Below, in pieces: positions 42,901 to 51,022 of a stretch of DNA of 51,493 bases; within the stretch, counting starts at the first letter, position 1; each line of letters starts with the position of its first letter. The stretch lies in NCBI GenBank assembly GCA_945901825.1, contig CAMDMC010000010.1:1-51493 (forward strand), given 5' to 3'. Origin of the DNA: Bordetella parapertussis. Its GTDB lineage: Bacteria > Pseudomonadota > Gammaproteobacteria > Burkholderiales > Burkholderiaceae_A. A program made the translations under genes and the position numbers. The notes beneath the pieces are model-generated. The model was not told the origin of the DNA. It saw only the letters and a program-made list of their open reading frames with translations, and did not search any database.

Positions 42901-44002
42901 AACAACCCAGCGCCCTGACCCATTCTGGAAGATGCTTGATTCCAATGTGCAACGTCAGGCCGCCGGTGAGCCTACGGCCACTATCAAAAAGCTTGAAGGC
43001 CTTCTGTACACCGTCACATCCGAAGATTTTGGTGTGTTTTGTAAAGACACGCTTCCAAAGCAATCGGCATCCGCCCGATCAACTGACTACTTTGAAGCGC
43101 GTTTTACCGAACTGCATGGTGCCTTAAGTCAACACTGTCGGGACCGAAGTTCAACTCGCTTTATTGCTGACTGGGAATCGTTTTCAAACAGCGTCAACAA
43201 CTACCTTGGGAAATACAGACCCCTTGTTAACCTTAGCCTGCCCTCCGTCAGCGAAAACGGAAATCGTTTCCCGGTTTTAGACCGACCATTAATTGCAAAT
43301 CTACTGAAAAATCCTGGTCCAACAATCTCAGCAAGCCAGCTTACCGCCTTTGGTCTTCCCTCCTCCAAGAAGGTTGAGCTTCTTGGGTTTGCTGATCAAT
43401 GGGAGAAGACTCGTTTAGCATTGCAGCAGATCTTTCCCATCGACCCAGCCAAGCCCGCAGGGGCCAAGTTTCAAGTGGTCTTTCGCGATTCACGCGACCA
43501 GGAGTTTGCAGCCAACCAGATTCTTGACTGGTCTATTCAGGTGGGCGGCAAAACCGCCAACGAACGTAACGCGAAGACCACAACTCTGCTCTGGCGTCCT
43601 GGTGACTCCATCGTTATTCAGTTTCGATTTGCGGATCAATCAAACCTTCTCCCTGTCTCAGAACCTTCCGACCCAAGCTTGCAGATGACGGGCCGATCGG
43701 TTCGTCTTAACCTGGATGGGCCCATGGCGCTTCTCGATCTCATTCAACGCTTCAAGGTCAACCCCATTGGCGGGCAGGCCGACAGGATGCTTCTTAAACT
43801 CGAGGTCCCGGTTCGACTCACCTCTGAGCCTTCAGGGCAGTCCTCACGCCGGGTCATCACTTTTCTGGGGCTAAGCCTCACATCGCTTCAGGACGATTCG
43901 GTGGTGAACTGGCCCCTTGAAATTCCTGTAAGAGCGCCCTCCTTGAAAGGCTTTTGCAGCGACGACGCAGGAGGCCTTTCCCCCTGCCCTCAAAAGCCCT
44001 AG
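39968..44002 (+). CDS. tssM: T6SS membrane complex protein TssM (IcmF), P-loop lost
   Basis: 1344 residues, longer than the usual 1100-1250. The IcmF fold is clear (HFGIRYPVYLLISGLDDLEGF, FFFRGVYFSGKH, then a long periplasmic part with a beta-rich C-terminus that should bind TssJ). Two departures stand out. Where canonical TssM has GxxGxGKT after YELPW, this one reads YDLPLVVVLSEGEHPDPAG (residues 67-85); where it has the LIDTAG motif it reads LFAFATDR (118-125). So it cannot bind ATP in the normal way. Also only one helix is predicted at the N-terminus (7-28) before the cytoplasmic domain, plus one near 358-378, instead of three in total. Confidence 0.95.
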   Translation: MTSNSLFWLIFLAVIVLLLLGLAIAAAIRRGSQPDKSVLHSTAQINAVFSEYTQVVDSSLGPSRTRYDLPLVVVLSEGEHPDPAGLSESALAFATRVAGNASSQLEGPVMKVFDEGGLFAFATDRLADPTKTVDQRRWTTFLNLAGQYRPQRPFDSVIVDVPVSLLLKADRTEGINEIERRATATSRRLWHAQNHFGIRYPVYLLISGLDDLEGFESLQLLSDEMRDGLLGWSSPFDPTKKYSSSWIEEALERTTESLGHLAAELTTTDRSPAARGALTFPGQLARLARGLRVYADLLNGAATFHEPFFFRGVYFSGKHERSVFVKDLLKRKVFAEYGLSRAALAFAVSRPITSRVLRWGGISFLTVWLFGLIFTSYQFQQIFPRIAEGIEGLNRDALYRQVTRPMDNEDTTEWQTRTATSLIVGLENIQAHRLVKFKVGSDDVVLNPFIPGSWPYWDPLLTDLRLRIEREFDEVVVRTVRRVLVEKGEKLTGVSSLGRADAVTVQFSDITSCRPLEPTLSEVGSHSLAGGNTKTLAISKMENYQKLVRFLELAADLDKAIASYESIDVPSRHAESDLRQLLRYTLGRPFEQPLTASLPLFHIALDDTKKHLYEPAFQVALKCSVDKLYSSLLQQLVENNPILVSEQKIGEIQAQLQQLELTRATHSQRLELAQALLVKLNDQKELLARGANEWLAGPEPNLSSELSPVFRSIEKIPMLGSDFVAKSLIPRTQQASVALGALRAKLADSSTDPGLVISKEEKLPITQSKERTEFTVALKSLLDSNFIPYDEEPLSAKFQWPSSLQWDEALLAEAVETLQNRKKRIEEELINIPPPSREVFATLVNNALGVHIQNLIINAVTEDPSETTLVSEEFLTSYEKTNAQLKVLLTGLERLSQKSAATAIREAINQDALLRLEELKTAFNQTEPYRLIRTQVKGTSSLDAALSFDPASLQTYLQAQFNTIQSINKTGKVLVQGLTTQRPDPFWKMLDSNVQRQAAGEPTATIKKLEGLLYTVTSEDFGVFCKDTLPKQSASARSTDYFEARFTELHGALSQHCRDRSSTRFIADWESFSNSVNNYLGKYRPLVNLSLPSVSENGNRFPVLDRPLIANLLKNPGPTISASQLTAFGLPSSKKVELLGFADQWEKTRLALQQIFPIDPAKPAGAKFQVVFRDSRDQEFAANQILDWSIQVGGKTANERNAKTTTLLWRPGDSIVIQFRFADQSNLLPVSEPSDPSLQMTGRSVRLNLDGPMALLDLIQRFKVNPIGGQADRMLLKLEVPVRLTSEPSGQSSRRVITFLGLSLTSLQDDSVVNWPLEIPVRAPSLKGFCSDDAGGLSPCPQKP

Positions 44003-44005
44003 GCA

Positions 44006-45115
44006 ATGAGCACAGATACCTCCCGTTTTAATACCGCAGCTCTGCTCGCCCCCATTGCGGGCGAGGAGGCCTCCGGCCCGTGGTTGCGTTACACCGCCAC
44101 GTTTCGGGAGATCGAGAGTATGCGTGTCAACGAAGACCCCAACCTTCCCATGGGCGAGTGGAGTCGACCCTTAATTAGGGCCGACTGGGGGGCAGTATGG
44201 CGGCGAATTGATGAGGTCCTTCAGCAGGACTCGAAAGACCTCTTGCTCGCGGCGTGGTCGTGCGAGGCGCGGCTTCTCGAAGCTGGGCTACCTGGGCTGA
44301 CCGAGGGGCTGCAAAGGCTGCATGCCCTGGCGGTTCATTTCTGGGAGACAGCCTGGCCCCGGTTAGACCCTAGCGACCCCAGTGCCCGACTCAGCCCTTT
44401 TGAATGGCTCAATCGGTCCATTCCCTTGCACCTTCGACGTGAGCTTACCCTGCTCCCGGCAACACTTGAGCGCCCCGAGCGCCTCACGTTCGCCGGATGG
44501 CTTGCCCTTGAGGCAAGTTCCAACGGCCAGGCTACCAAGGCCCCCACGAAGGAATCCGTTCGAAAGAAATTATCAGCATCGGACACCGAGCAGCTTGAGA
44601 CACTGGCGGGCCAGATTGACGATGCCATGAAGGCGGTTCTGCAAATTGATGCTCATCTGGAAGCTCAGCTTCAAGACGAAAAGTTTGGGCTTAGTCTTTT
44701 GAAGGCTGAGCTTGAATCGCTCGGTCAAATTACAGGCTCCCTTGCCCGGTCTGCTCTCGAGGCAAACCGCAGGCAGACCCCCATCGAGGCGAATCCTCTA
44801 CCCGCCCAGGCTAAGCAAGAGTCCCCAGGGCAGCGAAAGAATGACCTGCCCGTTGTTCAAGCACAGGCAACTCCTCAGCTCTCTGAGCCCGATGAGACCA
44901 ACATACAAAGCCTGGATCGGGACGAGGCCTACCGAAGCCTTGAAAAAATTGCTCTTCGACTGCGGGAAATGGACCCCCATAGCCCAGCGCCCTTGCTTGC
45001 CCTAAAGGCCGCCCGGTGGGGCTCGATGAACTTTCAAGAAATCGTTCAGGCTGAGTCCAAAGAAGGCGTTGAAATCGCAAACCTGCTTAGCTTTCTTGGG
45101 CTGGGCAAATCGTAA
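44006..45115 (+). CDS. tssA: T6SS cap/nucleation protein TssA
   Basis: 369-residue cytoplasmic protein with the ImpA_N domain at about residues 10-140: LAPIAGEEASGPWLRYTATF, DWGAVWRRIDEVLQQDSKDL, AWSCEARLLEAGLPGLTEGL and FWETAWPRLDPSDPSARLSP. A Gln/Ala-rich linker (about 245-295) leads to a helical C-terminal domain (DEAYRSLEKIALRLREMDP, then HSPAPLLALKAARWG). It primes tube and sheath assembly at the baseplate. It is the last gene of the T6SS run; nothing resembling tssH follows. Confidence 0.93.
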   Translation: MSTDTSRFNTAALLAPIAGEEASGPWLRYTATFREIESMRVNEDPNLPMGEWSRPLIRADWGAVWRRIDEVLQQDSKDLLLAAWSCEARLLEAGLPGLTEGLQRLHALAVHFWETAWPRLDPSDPSARLSPFEWLNRSIPLHLRRELTLLPATLERPERLTFAGWLALEASSNGQATKAPTKESVRKKLSASDTEQLETLAGQIDDAMKAVLQIDAHLEAQLQDEKFGLSLLKAELESLGQITGSLARSALEANRRQTPIEANPLPAQAKQESPGQRKNDLPVVQAQATPQLSEPDETNIQSLDRDEAYRSLEKIALRLREMDPHSPAPLLALKAARWGSMNFQEIVQAESKEGVEIANLLSFLGLGKS

Positions 45116-45219
45116 TGTGATGGGTGTTAGCCCGGAATGTGAAGAATTTCTGCTTAGCTTCCTTGGATATTGACCGCCTTACCTGGCGACATGCATGAGC
45201 GGCCAATTCTCCAAGGGTC

Positions 45220-45660
45220 TTACTGGCGTAGGAGACCAGTTAAAAGTGCCCGCACATCCCCGGGAATACTCACTGGCCGGTTGGTCTGACGATCCACATA
45301 AACATGCACGAAGAACCCAAGGGCCGAGACCTCTGTCTGGTCATTGGCAAAGACGCCGAGCTCGTACTGAACACTGCTGTTGCCGATTTTCACAACCCGC
45401 AGACCAATCTGAATTCGGTCGGGAAAGGTCACCGAAGAGAAATACTGACAACGAGTTTCAACCACCAGCCCAACAACGGGGCTGGTTTCAATATCGAGAA
45501 GCCCCCCTTCAACCAGGTGCTGGTTCACAGCTGTATCAAAGTAGGAGTAGTACACAACGTTATTCACATGCCGGTAGACGTCATTGTCTGACCAGCGTGT
45601 GCTTATCGGTACAAACACCACGAAATCATTTCTGCTTAGTCTCTTTTTTTGTTCGCTCAC
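45220..45660 (-). CDS. acyl-CoA thioesterase, 4HBT hot-dog fold
   Basis: 146-residue cytoplasmic thioesterase of the 4-hydroxybenzoyl-CoA thioesterase (YbgC-like) family. The active-site helix start is TRWSDNDVYRHVNNVVYYSY, with the catalytic Asp in DND and the HVNN pattern. Strands LVVETRCQYFSSVTFPDRI and FFVHVYVDRQTNRPVSIP complete the hot dog. It begins with GTG in a GTGA overlap with the alcohol dehydrogenase gene, so it is the last gene of this catabolic operon. It hydrolyses an acyl-CoA; the chain is unknown. Confidence 0.9.
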   Translation of the reverse strand: MSEQKKRLSRNDFVVFVPISTRWSDNDVYRHVNNVVYYSYFDTAVNQHLVEGGLLDIETSPVVGLVVETRCQYFSSVTFPDRIQIGLRVVKIGNSSVQYELGVFANDQTEVSALGFFVHVYVDRQTNRPVSIPGDVRALLTGLLRQ

Positions 45661-46814
45661 AACACCTCCGAATAAATGGCGAGGGTGTCGTCATAGGTTA
45701 GCTCGCGAGGGTTGTTGACCAGCAGACGGGTCTGCTTCATGGCATCGGCTGCCAAATCGGGAAGGTTCGTGGCAGCAATTCCCAGCTGCGACAGACGCGT
45801 CTCCAACCCAAGCTCTGGGGCTAGCCGGCCCAGAGTCACTACAAACCAGTCTGCCGCCTCGGCATCGTCCGCTTCTGGGGGCGCGCCAATAATTCGGCCG
45901 AGCTCGGCGTACTGGGCACAGGCAAGGGGGATGTTAAAACGCAGCACGGGCGCCAGCACCAAGGCGTTCGATAAGCCGTGGGGCACATGAAAGCGGGCTC
46001 CAACGGGATAGGCCAAGGCATGAACGGCTGCAACCGGTGCATTTGCAAATGCCATGCCTGCAAGGCAGGCTCCAATGAGCATGTTTTCGCGGGCTGTTAG
46101 ATCCTCCCCCTGGCGGCATGCCTGATGAATATTCTGGGAAAGCAGGCGCATTGCCTCTCGGGCCAGGCAATCGGAAATTGGGTTTTTCAGGCGTTTGCTG
46201 GTGTAAGCCTCGGTGGCATGCACCATGGCATCGATGCCGGTTGCCGCAGTGACATGGGTCGGAAGACCAACGGTTAATGTGGCATCTAAAATGGCGAGAT
46301 CTGGTAACAACGTGGCGGAGACCACGCCTTTTTTCTCTCCAGTACCCGTCGTGACAATCGCGATTGGGGTCACCTCAGAGCCAGTACCCGAGGTGGTGGG
46401 TACCAGAAAAAGTGGCAGCCGCTTGCCCTTAACCATACCAACACCATAAATAGTCTCAAGACGCTCATCGGAGCCTGCTAGCAAGGCCACAAGCTTGGCG
46501 GCATCCATAGAGCTTCCACCCCCAAAACCAATCACCAGGTCTGCATTTGCCCTTCGCGCCTGTTTAACCGCTTGAAGAATGACTGCATCAGAAGGGTCCG
46601 CCACCACCTCTGAAAATACAACCGTTTCAACCGACGCGCGAGCAAACATGCTCAGGGTGTTGCTAAGAAGCCCTGCCTTGATGACGCCGGCATCCGTGAT
46701 GATCATCGGACGCCGGCATTCAAGTGTGGCCATACGAGCCGTTAACTCATCGCCAACTGTCCCCCTGCTCACTAGGATGGATCGACTTGTAGCGAATTCA
46801 AAAGATCTGGACAT
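45657..46814 (-). CDS. iron-containing alcohol dehydrogenase (group III)
   Basis: 385-residue NAD(P)-dependent dehydrogenase. The coenzyme loop is GFGGGSSMDAAKLVALLAG, followed by LFLVPTTSGTGSEVTPIAIV. Metal ligands are in ATGIDAMVHATEAYT and AVHALAYPVGARFHVPHGLS (two histidines). Length and motifs match group III alcohol dehydrogenases that include 4-hydroxybutyrate and maleylacetate-type enzymes. It is followed directly by the thioesterase and preceded by an acyl-CoA ligase 105 bp away, suggesting oxidation of an alcohol or hydroxy acid whose CoA ester is handled by neighbours. Confidence 0.92.
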   Translation of the reverse strand: MSRSFEFATSRSILVSRGTVGDELTARMATLECRRPMIITDAGVIKAGLLSNTLSMFARASVETVVFSEVVADPSDAVILQAVKQARRANADLVIGFGGGSSMDAAKLVALLAGSDERLETIYGVGMVKGKRLPLFLVPTTSGTGSEVTPIAIVTTGTGEKKGVVSATLLPDLAILDATLTVGLPTHVTAATGIDAMVHATEAYTSKRLKNPISDCLAREAMRLLSQNIHQACRQGEDLTARENMLIGACLAGMAFANAPVAAVHALAYPVGARFHVPHGLSNALVLAPVLRFNIPLACAQYAELGRIIGAPPEADDAEAADWFVVTLGRLAPELGLETRLSQLGIAATNLPDLAADAMKQTRLLVNNPRELTYDDTLAIYSEVL

Positions 46815-46919
46815 CGCAACCCTCGTTTAATCTGCTAAATTCATGGGCCTCTACCGCCTACATTCTGAAGCAAATGGCAGGCTGCCTTGGCTAAGACTGA
46901 CCCATTAGAGCGAGATGAC

Positions 46920-48446
46920 CTACAGCATCTCCCTAAGCCTGGTCTTCAAGACCTTCCCATAATTGTTCTTTGGCAAGCACTCAACAAAATGGTACTGTTT
47001 GGGTCGCTTAAAACGAGCAATTAACTCCATGCAGTGTGCATCAAGCTGTTCACGGGAGGGCTCATAACCGCCTCGGGTCACAACAAATGCAACAACCGTC
47101 TCACCCCAGTCTGGATCCGGCGCACCCACAACAGCCACCTCCTCAACCGCGGGGTTCGTAAGAAGCGCTTCCTCAACTTCGCGCGGGTAAATATTTGCTC
47201 CGCCACTAATGATTAAATCTTTGCTTCGATCTTTAAGGGTTAAAAACCCGTCGGAATCAAAGACCCCAATATCCCCGGTGAGCAGCCATCCATCTTTGAC
47301 GGCTGCCGCGGTCGCACTGGGATTCTCCCAATAGCCCTTCATAACGGTGTCACCCCTCACAGCCACCTCACCCACCTGTCCTGCAGGAACTTGAACACCC
47401 GCGCTGTCGACGACTCTTACAAGAACAGGGCTTTGTGCCACCCCCACCGAGGCCAACCGTTGCTCAAACCTTTCGTGGCTTTGATTGATAAGGTCTTGCC
47501 GAGAAAGCACGGTTGCAACCATTGGCGTCTCACCCTGACCATAAATCTGAACAAAGCGCGGTCCCATGACCGACAAGGCACGCCTAATGTCTGCCACATA
47601 CATTGGCGCACCGCCATACACAATGGTCTTAAACACCTTGGCGCAGTCCTCGGGCGATAAGGAACTTTCTTCTGCGTGTTGAACGAGTTTGTTAACGATG
47701 GTTGGCGGTGCAAATGTTGAGAGTGGCCCCAAGGCCTGGCCAAGCTCAAAGAGTTCTTGCGCATTCACTCCACCCGATTCCGGCACCACGTGACAGGCCC
47801 CAGCAATGACATGCGGCACACTGTAGAGGCCTGCCCCATGGGACATAGGAGCGGCATAGACCATCCGATCATCAGGCCCAACAAAATCCACGTCTGCAAA
47901 ATAACCAAGCCCCATCGAGAGAAGATTGCGATGCGTGATCTGCACACCCTTGGGTCGACCCGTTGTGCCACTTGTGTAAAACAGCCATGCAGTGTCATCA
48001 GGCTGCAGCACAGCGGGCTCTTGCAAGGTGCTATTACCGTCCGTAACGTCGAGCAGGCTTAAAAACTCTTGAGACTCGATGGTGATTTGATGGGTGAGCC
48101 CATAAAGCGCAGTGCGCGTAAGACCCTCACTCACGAACCCCGTTTGCGCCCCTGAATTTTGAATAATCCACTCAACCTCTTTGGTATGGAGACGAAAGTT
48201 CACCGGAACAACGACAAGCCCCATCCACCAACAGGCAAAAACAAGCTCGAGATACCGCGGATGGTTGACCATGAGCAACAACACGCGATCGCCGGGCTTT
48301 AGACCGAGCTTTTGAAGGCGAAGGGCAAGAGCGTTACTTCGTAGGCCCCACTGTTCAAAGCTTGCCCAGGGCGTCGTTCCGAAAAAAATGGCTGTCTTAC
48401 TGGCCTTTAAAAGGCATTGGCGGTAAAGATAGGATGCGATATTCAT
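46920..48446 (-). CDS. AMP-dependent acyl-CoA synthetase
   Basis: 508-residue ligase of the ANL superfamily that activates a carboxylic acid to its CoA ester with ATP. The P-loop motif is WLFYTSGTTGRPKGVQITHR, the adenine-binding region is QIYGQGETPM, the hinge is KDRSKDLIISGGANIYPREV, and the catalytic lysine lies in PKNNYGKVLKTRLREM. All key motifs are intact. It lies 21 bp downstream of the thiolase gene in the same direction. The acid chain length or aromatic nature cannot be read. Confidence 0.93.
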   Translation of the reverse strand: MNIASYLYRQCLLKASKTAIFFGTTPWASFEQWGLRSNALALRLQKLGLKPGDRVLLLMVNHPRYLELVFACWWMGLVVVPVNFRLHTKEVEWIIQNSGAQTGFVSEGLTRTALYGLTHQITIESQEFLSLLDVTDGNSTLQEPAVLQPDDTAWLFYTSGTTGRPKGVQITHRNLLSMGLGYFADVDFVGPDDRMVYAAPMSHGAGLYSVPHVIAGACHVVPESGGVNAQELFELGQALGPLSTFAPPTIVNKLVQHAEESSLSPEDCAKVFKTIVYGGAPMYVADIRRALSVMGPRFVQIYGQGETPMVATVLSRQDLINQSHERFEQRLASVGVAQSPVLVRVVDSAGVQVPAGQVGEVAVRGDTVMKGYWENPSATAAAVKDGWLLTGDIGVFDSDGFLTLKDRSKDLIISGGANIYPREVEEALLTNPAVEEVAVVGAPDPDWGETVVAFVVTRGGYEPSREQLDAHCMELIARFKRPKQYHFVECLPKNNYGKVLKTRLREML

Positions 48447-48467
48447 AGCAGCCTAGGCCAGACCAAT

Positions 48468-49661
48468 TTAGGCAATCTCAAGACCAATTGCCGTTGCCTC
48501 GCCTCCCCCAATACAAAGGCTTGCAATGCCCCTGCGTGCGCCCAAGCGTCGTAAGGCATGAATTAAGGTAACAATAATTCGTGCACCCGAGGCCCCAATG
48601 GGATGCCCAATTGCACACGCCCCGCCATGAACGTTAACCTGGCGGTGGTCGATTTGAAGCTGCTGCATCGCTGCCATAACCACCACCGCAAACGCCTCGT
48701 TGATCTCCCATAAATCGACGTCTGCCACACGCCACTTGTTCAGTTGCAGCAACTTATTAATGGCACCAATGGGGGCTGTGGCAAAGCGACTGGGTTCCTG
48801 TGCAAAGCTGCAATGACCGACGATTCGTGCCAGTGGAGCAATACCAAGGGTGTCGGCCATTGATTGACGACAAAGAACAAGCGCAGCCGCGCCATCACTA
48901 ATGGATGAAGATGATGCCGCCGTAACGGTGCCGTCGGTTGCAAAGGCTGGCTTGAGATTTGGAATTTTCTCAATGTTTACAGTGCGCGGGCCTTCGTCCG
49001 ATTCAACAATGGATGACCCCTTACGTGACTCTGTTTTTATCTGAACGATTTCGTCTTTGAAGGCGCCACTCTCACTGGCCTTGCGGGCCCGAGTAATGGA
49101 CTCAATTGCAAATTCGTCCTGCCCTGCTCGACGAAACCCATACTCACGCGCGCAGTCTTCCCCAAATTGACCCATCGTGCGTCCACGATCATAGGCATCT
49201 TCTAGGCCGTCCCTAAGCATATGGTCTAGCAAAGAGGCATGGCCAAACCGATACCCTGGCCGTGCCTGAGGCAGAAGGTGCGGTGCATTGCTCATGCTCT
49301 CCATACCACCTGCCAGCGCAAGGTGGGTTTGTCCAAGAGCCAAGGTGTCGTGCAGTGCCATAACGGCACGCATCCCCGACCCACAGACCTTGTTGACCGT
49401 TGTGCAGGCTGTGGAGCGCGCAAGACCGGCTGCAAGCGCAGCCTGACGGGCAGGCGCCTGGCCCACCCCGGCTGTTAAAACACAGCCAAACATTAACTCC
49501 TCGATGGAATGGGCCTCAAGTGACACCTTGCCCACGGCCTCACGAATGCAGGCCGCTCCGAGTTCAGGTGCCGACAGGCCCGCTAGCTCCCCCATGAAAT
49601 TACCAATAGGAGTTCTTACTGCAGACAAAACGACCACCGGGTCATTGAGGAACGGGTTCAT
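48468..49661 (-). CDS. acetyl-CoA acetyltransferase (thiolase)
   Basis: About 397 residues from the ATG at 49661. The frame can be read 42 codons further up, but only from a TTG and without family-like sequence. Start PVVVLSAVRTPIGNFMGEL is typical. The nucleophile Cys is in VNKVCGSGMRAV, the His in HGGACAIGHPIGASGARI, and the second Cys in ASLCIGGGEATAIGLE. It cleaves or condenses acyl-CoA/acetyl-CoA. It heads a minus-strand operon with a CoA ligase, an alcohol dehydrogenase and a thioesterase, a plausible route for breaking down a short acid or alcohol. Confidence 0.94.
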   Translation of the reverse strand: MNPFLNDPVVVLSAVRTPIGNFMGELAGLSAPELGAACIREAVGKVSLEAHSIEELMFGCVLTAGVGQAPARQAALAAGLARSTACTTVNKVCGSGMRAVMALHDTLALGQTHLALAGGMESMSNAPHLLPQARPGYRFGHASLLDHMLRDGLEDAYDRGRTMGQFGEDCAREYGFRRAGQDEFAIESITRARKASESGAFKDEIVQIKTESRKGSSIVESDEGPRTVNIEKIPNLKPAFATDGTVTAASSSSISDGAAALVLCRQSMADTLGIAPLARIVGHCSFAQEPSRFATAPIGAINKLLQLNKWRVADVDLWEINEAFAVVVMAAMQQLQIDHRQVNVHGGACAIGHPIGASGARIIVTLIHALRRLGARRGIASLCIGGGEATAIGLEIA

Positions 49662-49782
49662 TTGAAAAAAAGTCTCACTGCCACCGCCTGTCTTGTAAAG
49701 AGGGTCAACAAACCGCTGAATCCCTGTAACGAAGCCCAACTCTTTTGGGTTCTCAAGATGTATCTTAACTAACCTTTTACAC

Positions 49783-49796
49783 GACAAAGGATTGTC
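49783..49796. promoter_or_regulatory. GACAA-TTGTC dyad with TTGACA box, upstream of thiolase operon
   Basis: GACAA and TTGTC flank four bases. On the minus strand the sequence also contains a perfect TTGACA -35 box overlapping the dyad; a clear -10 is not visible at 17 bp. It lies about 125 bp before the thiolase start and about 90 before the cytochrome c start, so it could be an operator for either. No regulator gene is adjacent. Confidence 0.35.
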
Positions 49797-49885
49797 AAAG
49801 TGCCATAGCTAAGGCAAATTAAAGACTCTTGTAATTGCTTTATGCAGTCTCTTAGTTAGAGTTGCTTAATCGAGAGGAGATAGTT

Positions 49886-50212
49886 ATGAAGAAGCATCTA
49901 CACGCGTTAGCCATCATTGCCTGGGGGGCAGCCTTTAGCGCGCTACCCGTCAACGCATCCTGGGCCTCTGTCGAGCTCGCGCAGAAAAAAGCCTGTCTTG
50001 CCTGTCATGCTATTCAGCATCATCGCGTAGGCCCTGCCTACAACCTTGTTGCACAAAGGTATGGATCGCGCCCTGATGCGGTGGAGTATTTATCGAACAG
50101 CATCAAAAACGGAGGGGGGGGTCGATGGGCCATGGGTGTGATGCCCCGGCAAAATCTAACCGACGATGAAGCCCGACAGCTTGCAGAATGGATTTTAAGC
50201 CTGGCGAATTAG
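49886..50212 (+). CDS. small class I cytochrome c
   Basis: 108-residue periplasmic electron carrier. The ATG at 49886 has GAGAGGAGA upstream and begins a signal peptide (MKKHLHALAIIAWGAAFSAL, cleavage near WAS). The haem site is ACLACHAI (CxxCH), followed by RVGPAYNLVAQRYG as in cytochromes c551/c552. The axial Met is in AMGVMPRQ, and the C-terminal helix is DDEARQLAEWILSLAN. It resembles the small c-type cytochromes that donate to oxidases or nitrite reductase. It stands alone, convergent with and overlapping the PDZ lipoprotein gene by 4 bp. Confidence 0.93.
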   Translation: MKKHLHALAIIAWGAAFSALPVNASWASVELAQKKACLACHAIQHHRVGPAYNLVAQRYGSRPDAVEYLSNSIKNGGGGRWAMGVMPRQNLTDDEARQLAEWILSLAN

Positions 50213-50916
50213 AACGTCACGTCAATCTGGCGTCTGCTGCCGTCTCGTATCAGAGTTAAGGGAAGCTTAAGCTCCTCAGAGGGAAGCAACTCAATAATTT
50301 TTTGAAAATGGGCAGCATTTCGCACCGCTGTGCCCTTAACCTCAACAATTACATCGCCCGCCAAAAGCTTACCTCGGGATGCCGGGGTGTCCTCCATTAC
50401 AAATTCAATAAGCGCTCCCTGAACGCCTAGACTTGAATTACGCTCGTCATCCCGTAGGTCTCGCATCTCAACGCCAAGCCGCGGTTTGCGGATGGTTTGA
50501 ACCATAAAGACGGCTACGTGTTCAAACTTGTCTTGCACCGACTCTTGAGGGGCCGCTGCGCGGACCGAGGGACCATCGCTTTTTAGTCCAGGTCTTGCAT
50601 AAGGCATATTCAAGTTAAGTGAAGACGACACCAATACTGTGGTGGCGCCTATGCTCTCTGCAAAAGCAACTAAGACTGCATCCGACTCAGGCTCGCCCGA
50701 GAATCGCGAATAGCCGAACGGAACATACATTTTTGCCTGCATCCGTTTCACATCTCTTTGCAGGTTTTCCGTTCGAGTGACGATCACGACCTGCGCAGTG
50801 GAAGGCGTCGGGGCTTGCGCAATGGTGAGGGGATCGGTGATCTGAGTGTAAGACCTTGAGTAAAGGCTTGAGCAGGCCACCAGAAAAGGGAGGAAGGCAA
50901 GCAGGATCAACTTCAT
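50209..50916 (-). CDS. PDZ-domain lipoprotein
   Basis: 235-residue lipoprotein with lipobox LVAC (Cys at about residue 15). The N-terminal half (VVIVTRTENLQRDVKRMQAKM, in part like a conserved periplasmic domain) has no recognised name. The C-terminal 90 residues form a PDZ domain: LGVEMRDL, VQGALIEFVMEDTPASRG, LLAGDVIVEVKGTAVRNAAHF. There is no protease domain. It may act as an envelope scaffold. The 3' end overlaps the cytochrome c gene. Confidence 0.8.
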   Translation of the reverse strand: MKLILLAFLPFLVACSSLYSRSYTQITDPLTIAQAPTPSTAQVVIVTRTENLQRDVKRMQAKMYVPFGYSRFSGEPESDAVLVAFAESIGATTVLVSSSLNLNMPYARPGLKSDGPSVRAAAPQESVQDKFEHVAVFMVQTIRKPRLGVEMRDLRDDERNSSLGVQGALIEFVMEDTPASRGKLLAGDVIVEVKGTAVRNAAHFQKIIELLPSEELKLPLTLIRDGSRRQIDVTF

Positions 50917-50977
50917 AGGACAAAGCGTAGCACCGCTCAGCGCGTAATCGGTGGTTTCAGCAGTATTTTTCTACAAG

Positions 50978-51022
50978 TGGTGGCGACGAGGAGGATCAAA
51001 CTCCCGACCTTCGCATTGCGAA
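50978..51022 (-). tRNA. truncated tRNA: anticodon loop to CCA end only (attachment-site scar)
   Basis: Read on the minus strand this is TTCGCAA (anticodon loop), TGCGA, AGGTC (variable), GGGAG, TTTGATC, CTCCT (a complete 5-bp T-stem), CGTCGCC (acceptor 3' strand) and ACCA. The T-loop has TTT instead of the usual TTC. The 5' half is missing: the bases before the loop are AT-rich and do not pair with TGCGA, and no GGCGACG lies before it. A break in the anticodon loop is where many integrases cross over. It is therefore probably the far attachment site of an element lying to the right. The amino acid identity is not certain. Confidence 0.7.

Noticed and set aside
45146..45639. 12-bp direct repeat ATTTCTGCTTAG at 45146 and 45628, flanking the thioesterase gene
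   Set aside because: A window of this size is expected to hold dozens of chance 12-mer repeats; there is no palindromy, no promoter placement and no mobile gene between the copies.
45195..45701. 168-codon plus-strand frame over the thioesterase gene
   Set aside because: It is the antisense of a clear 4HBT thioesterase and has low-complexity Arg/Gln/Pro composition typical of a shadow frame.
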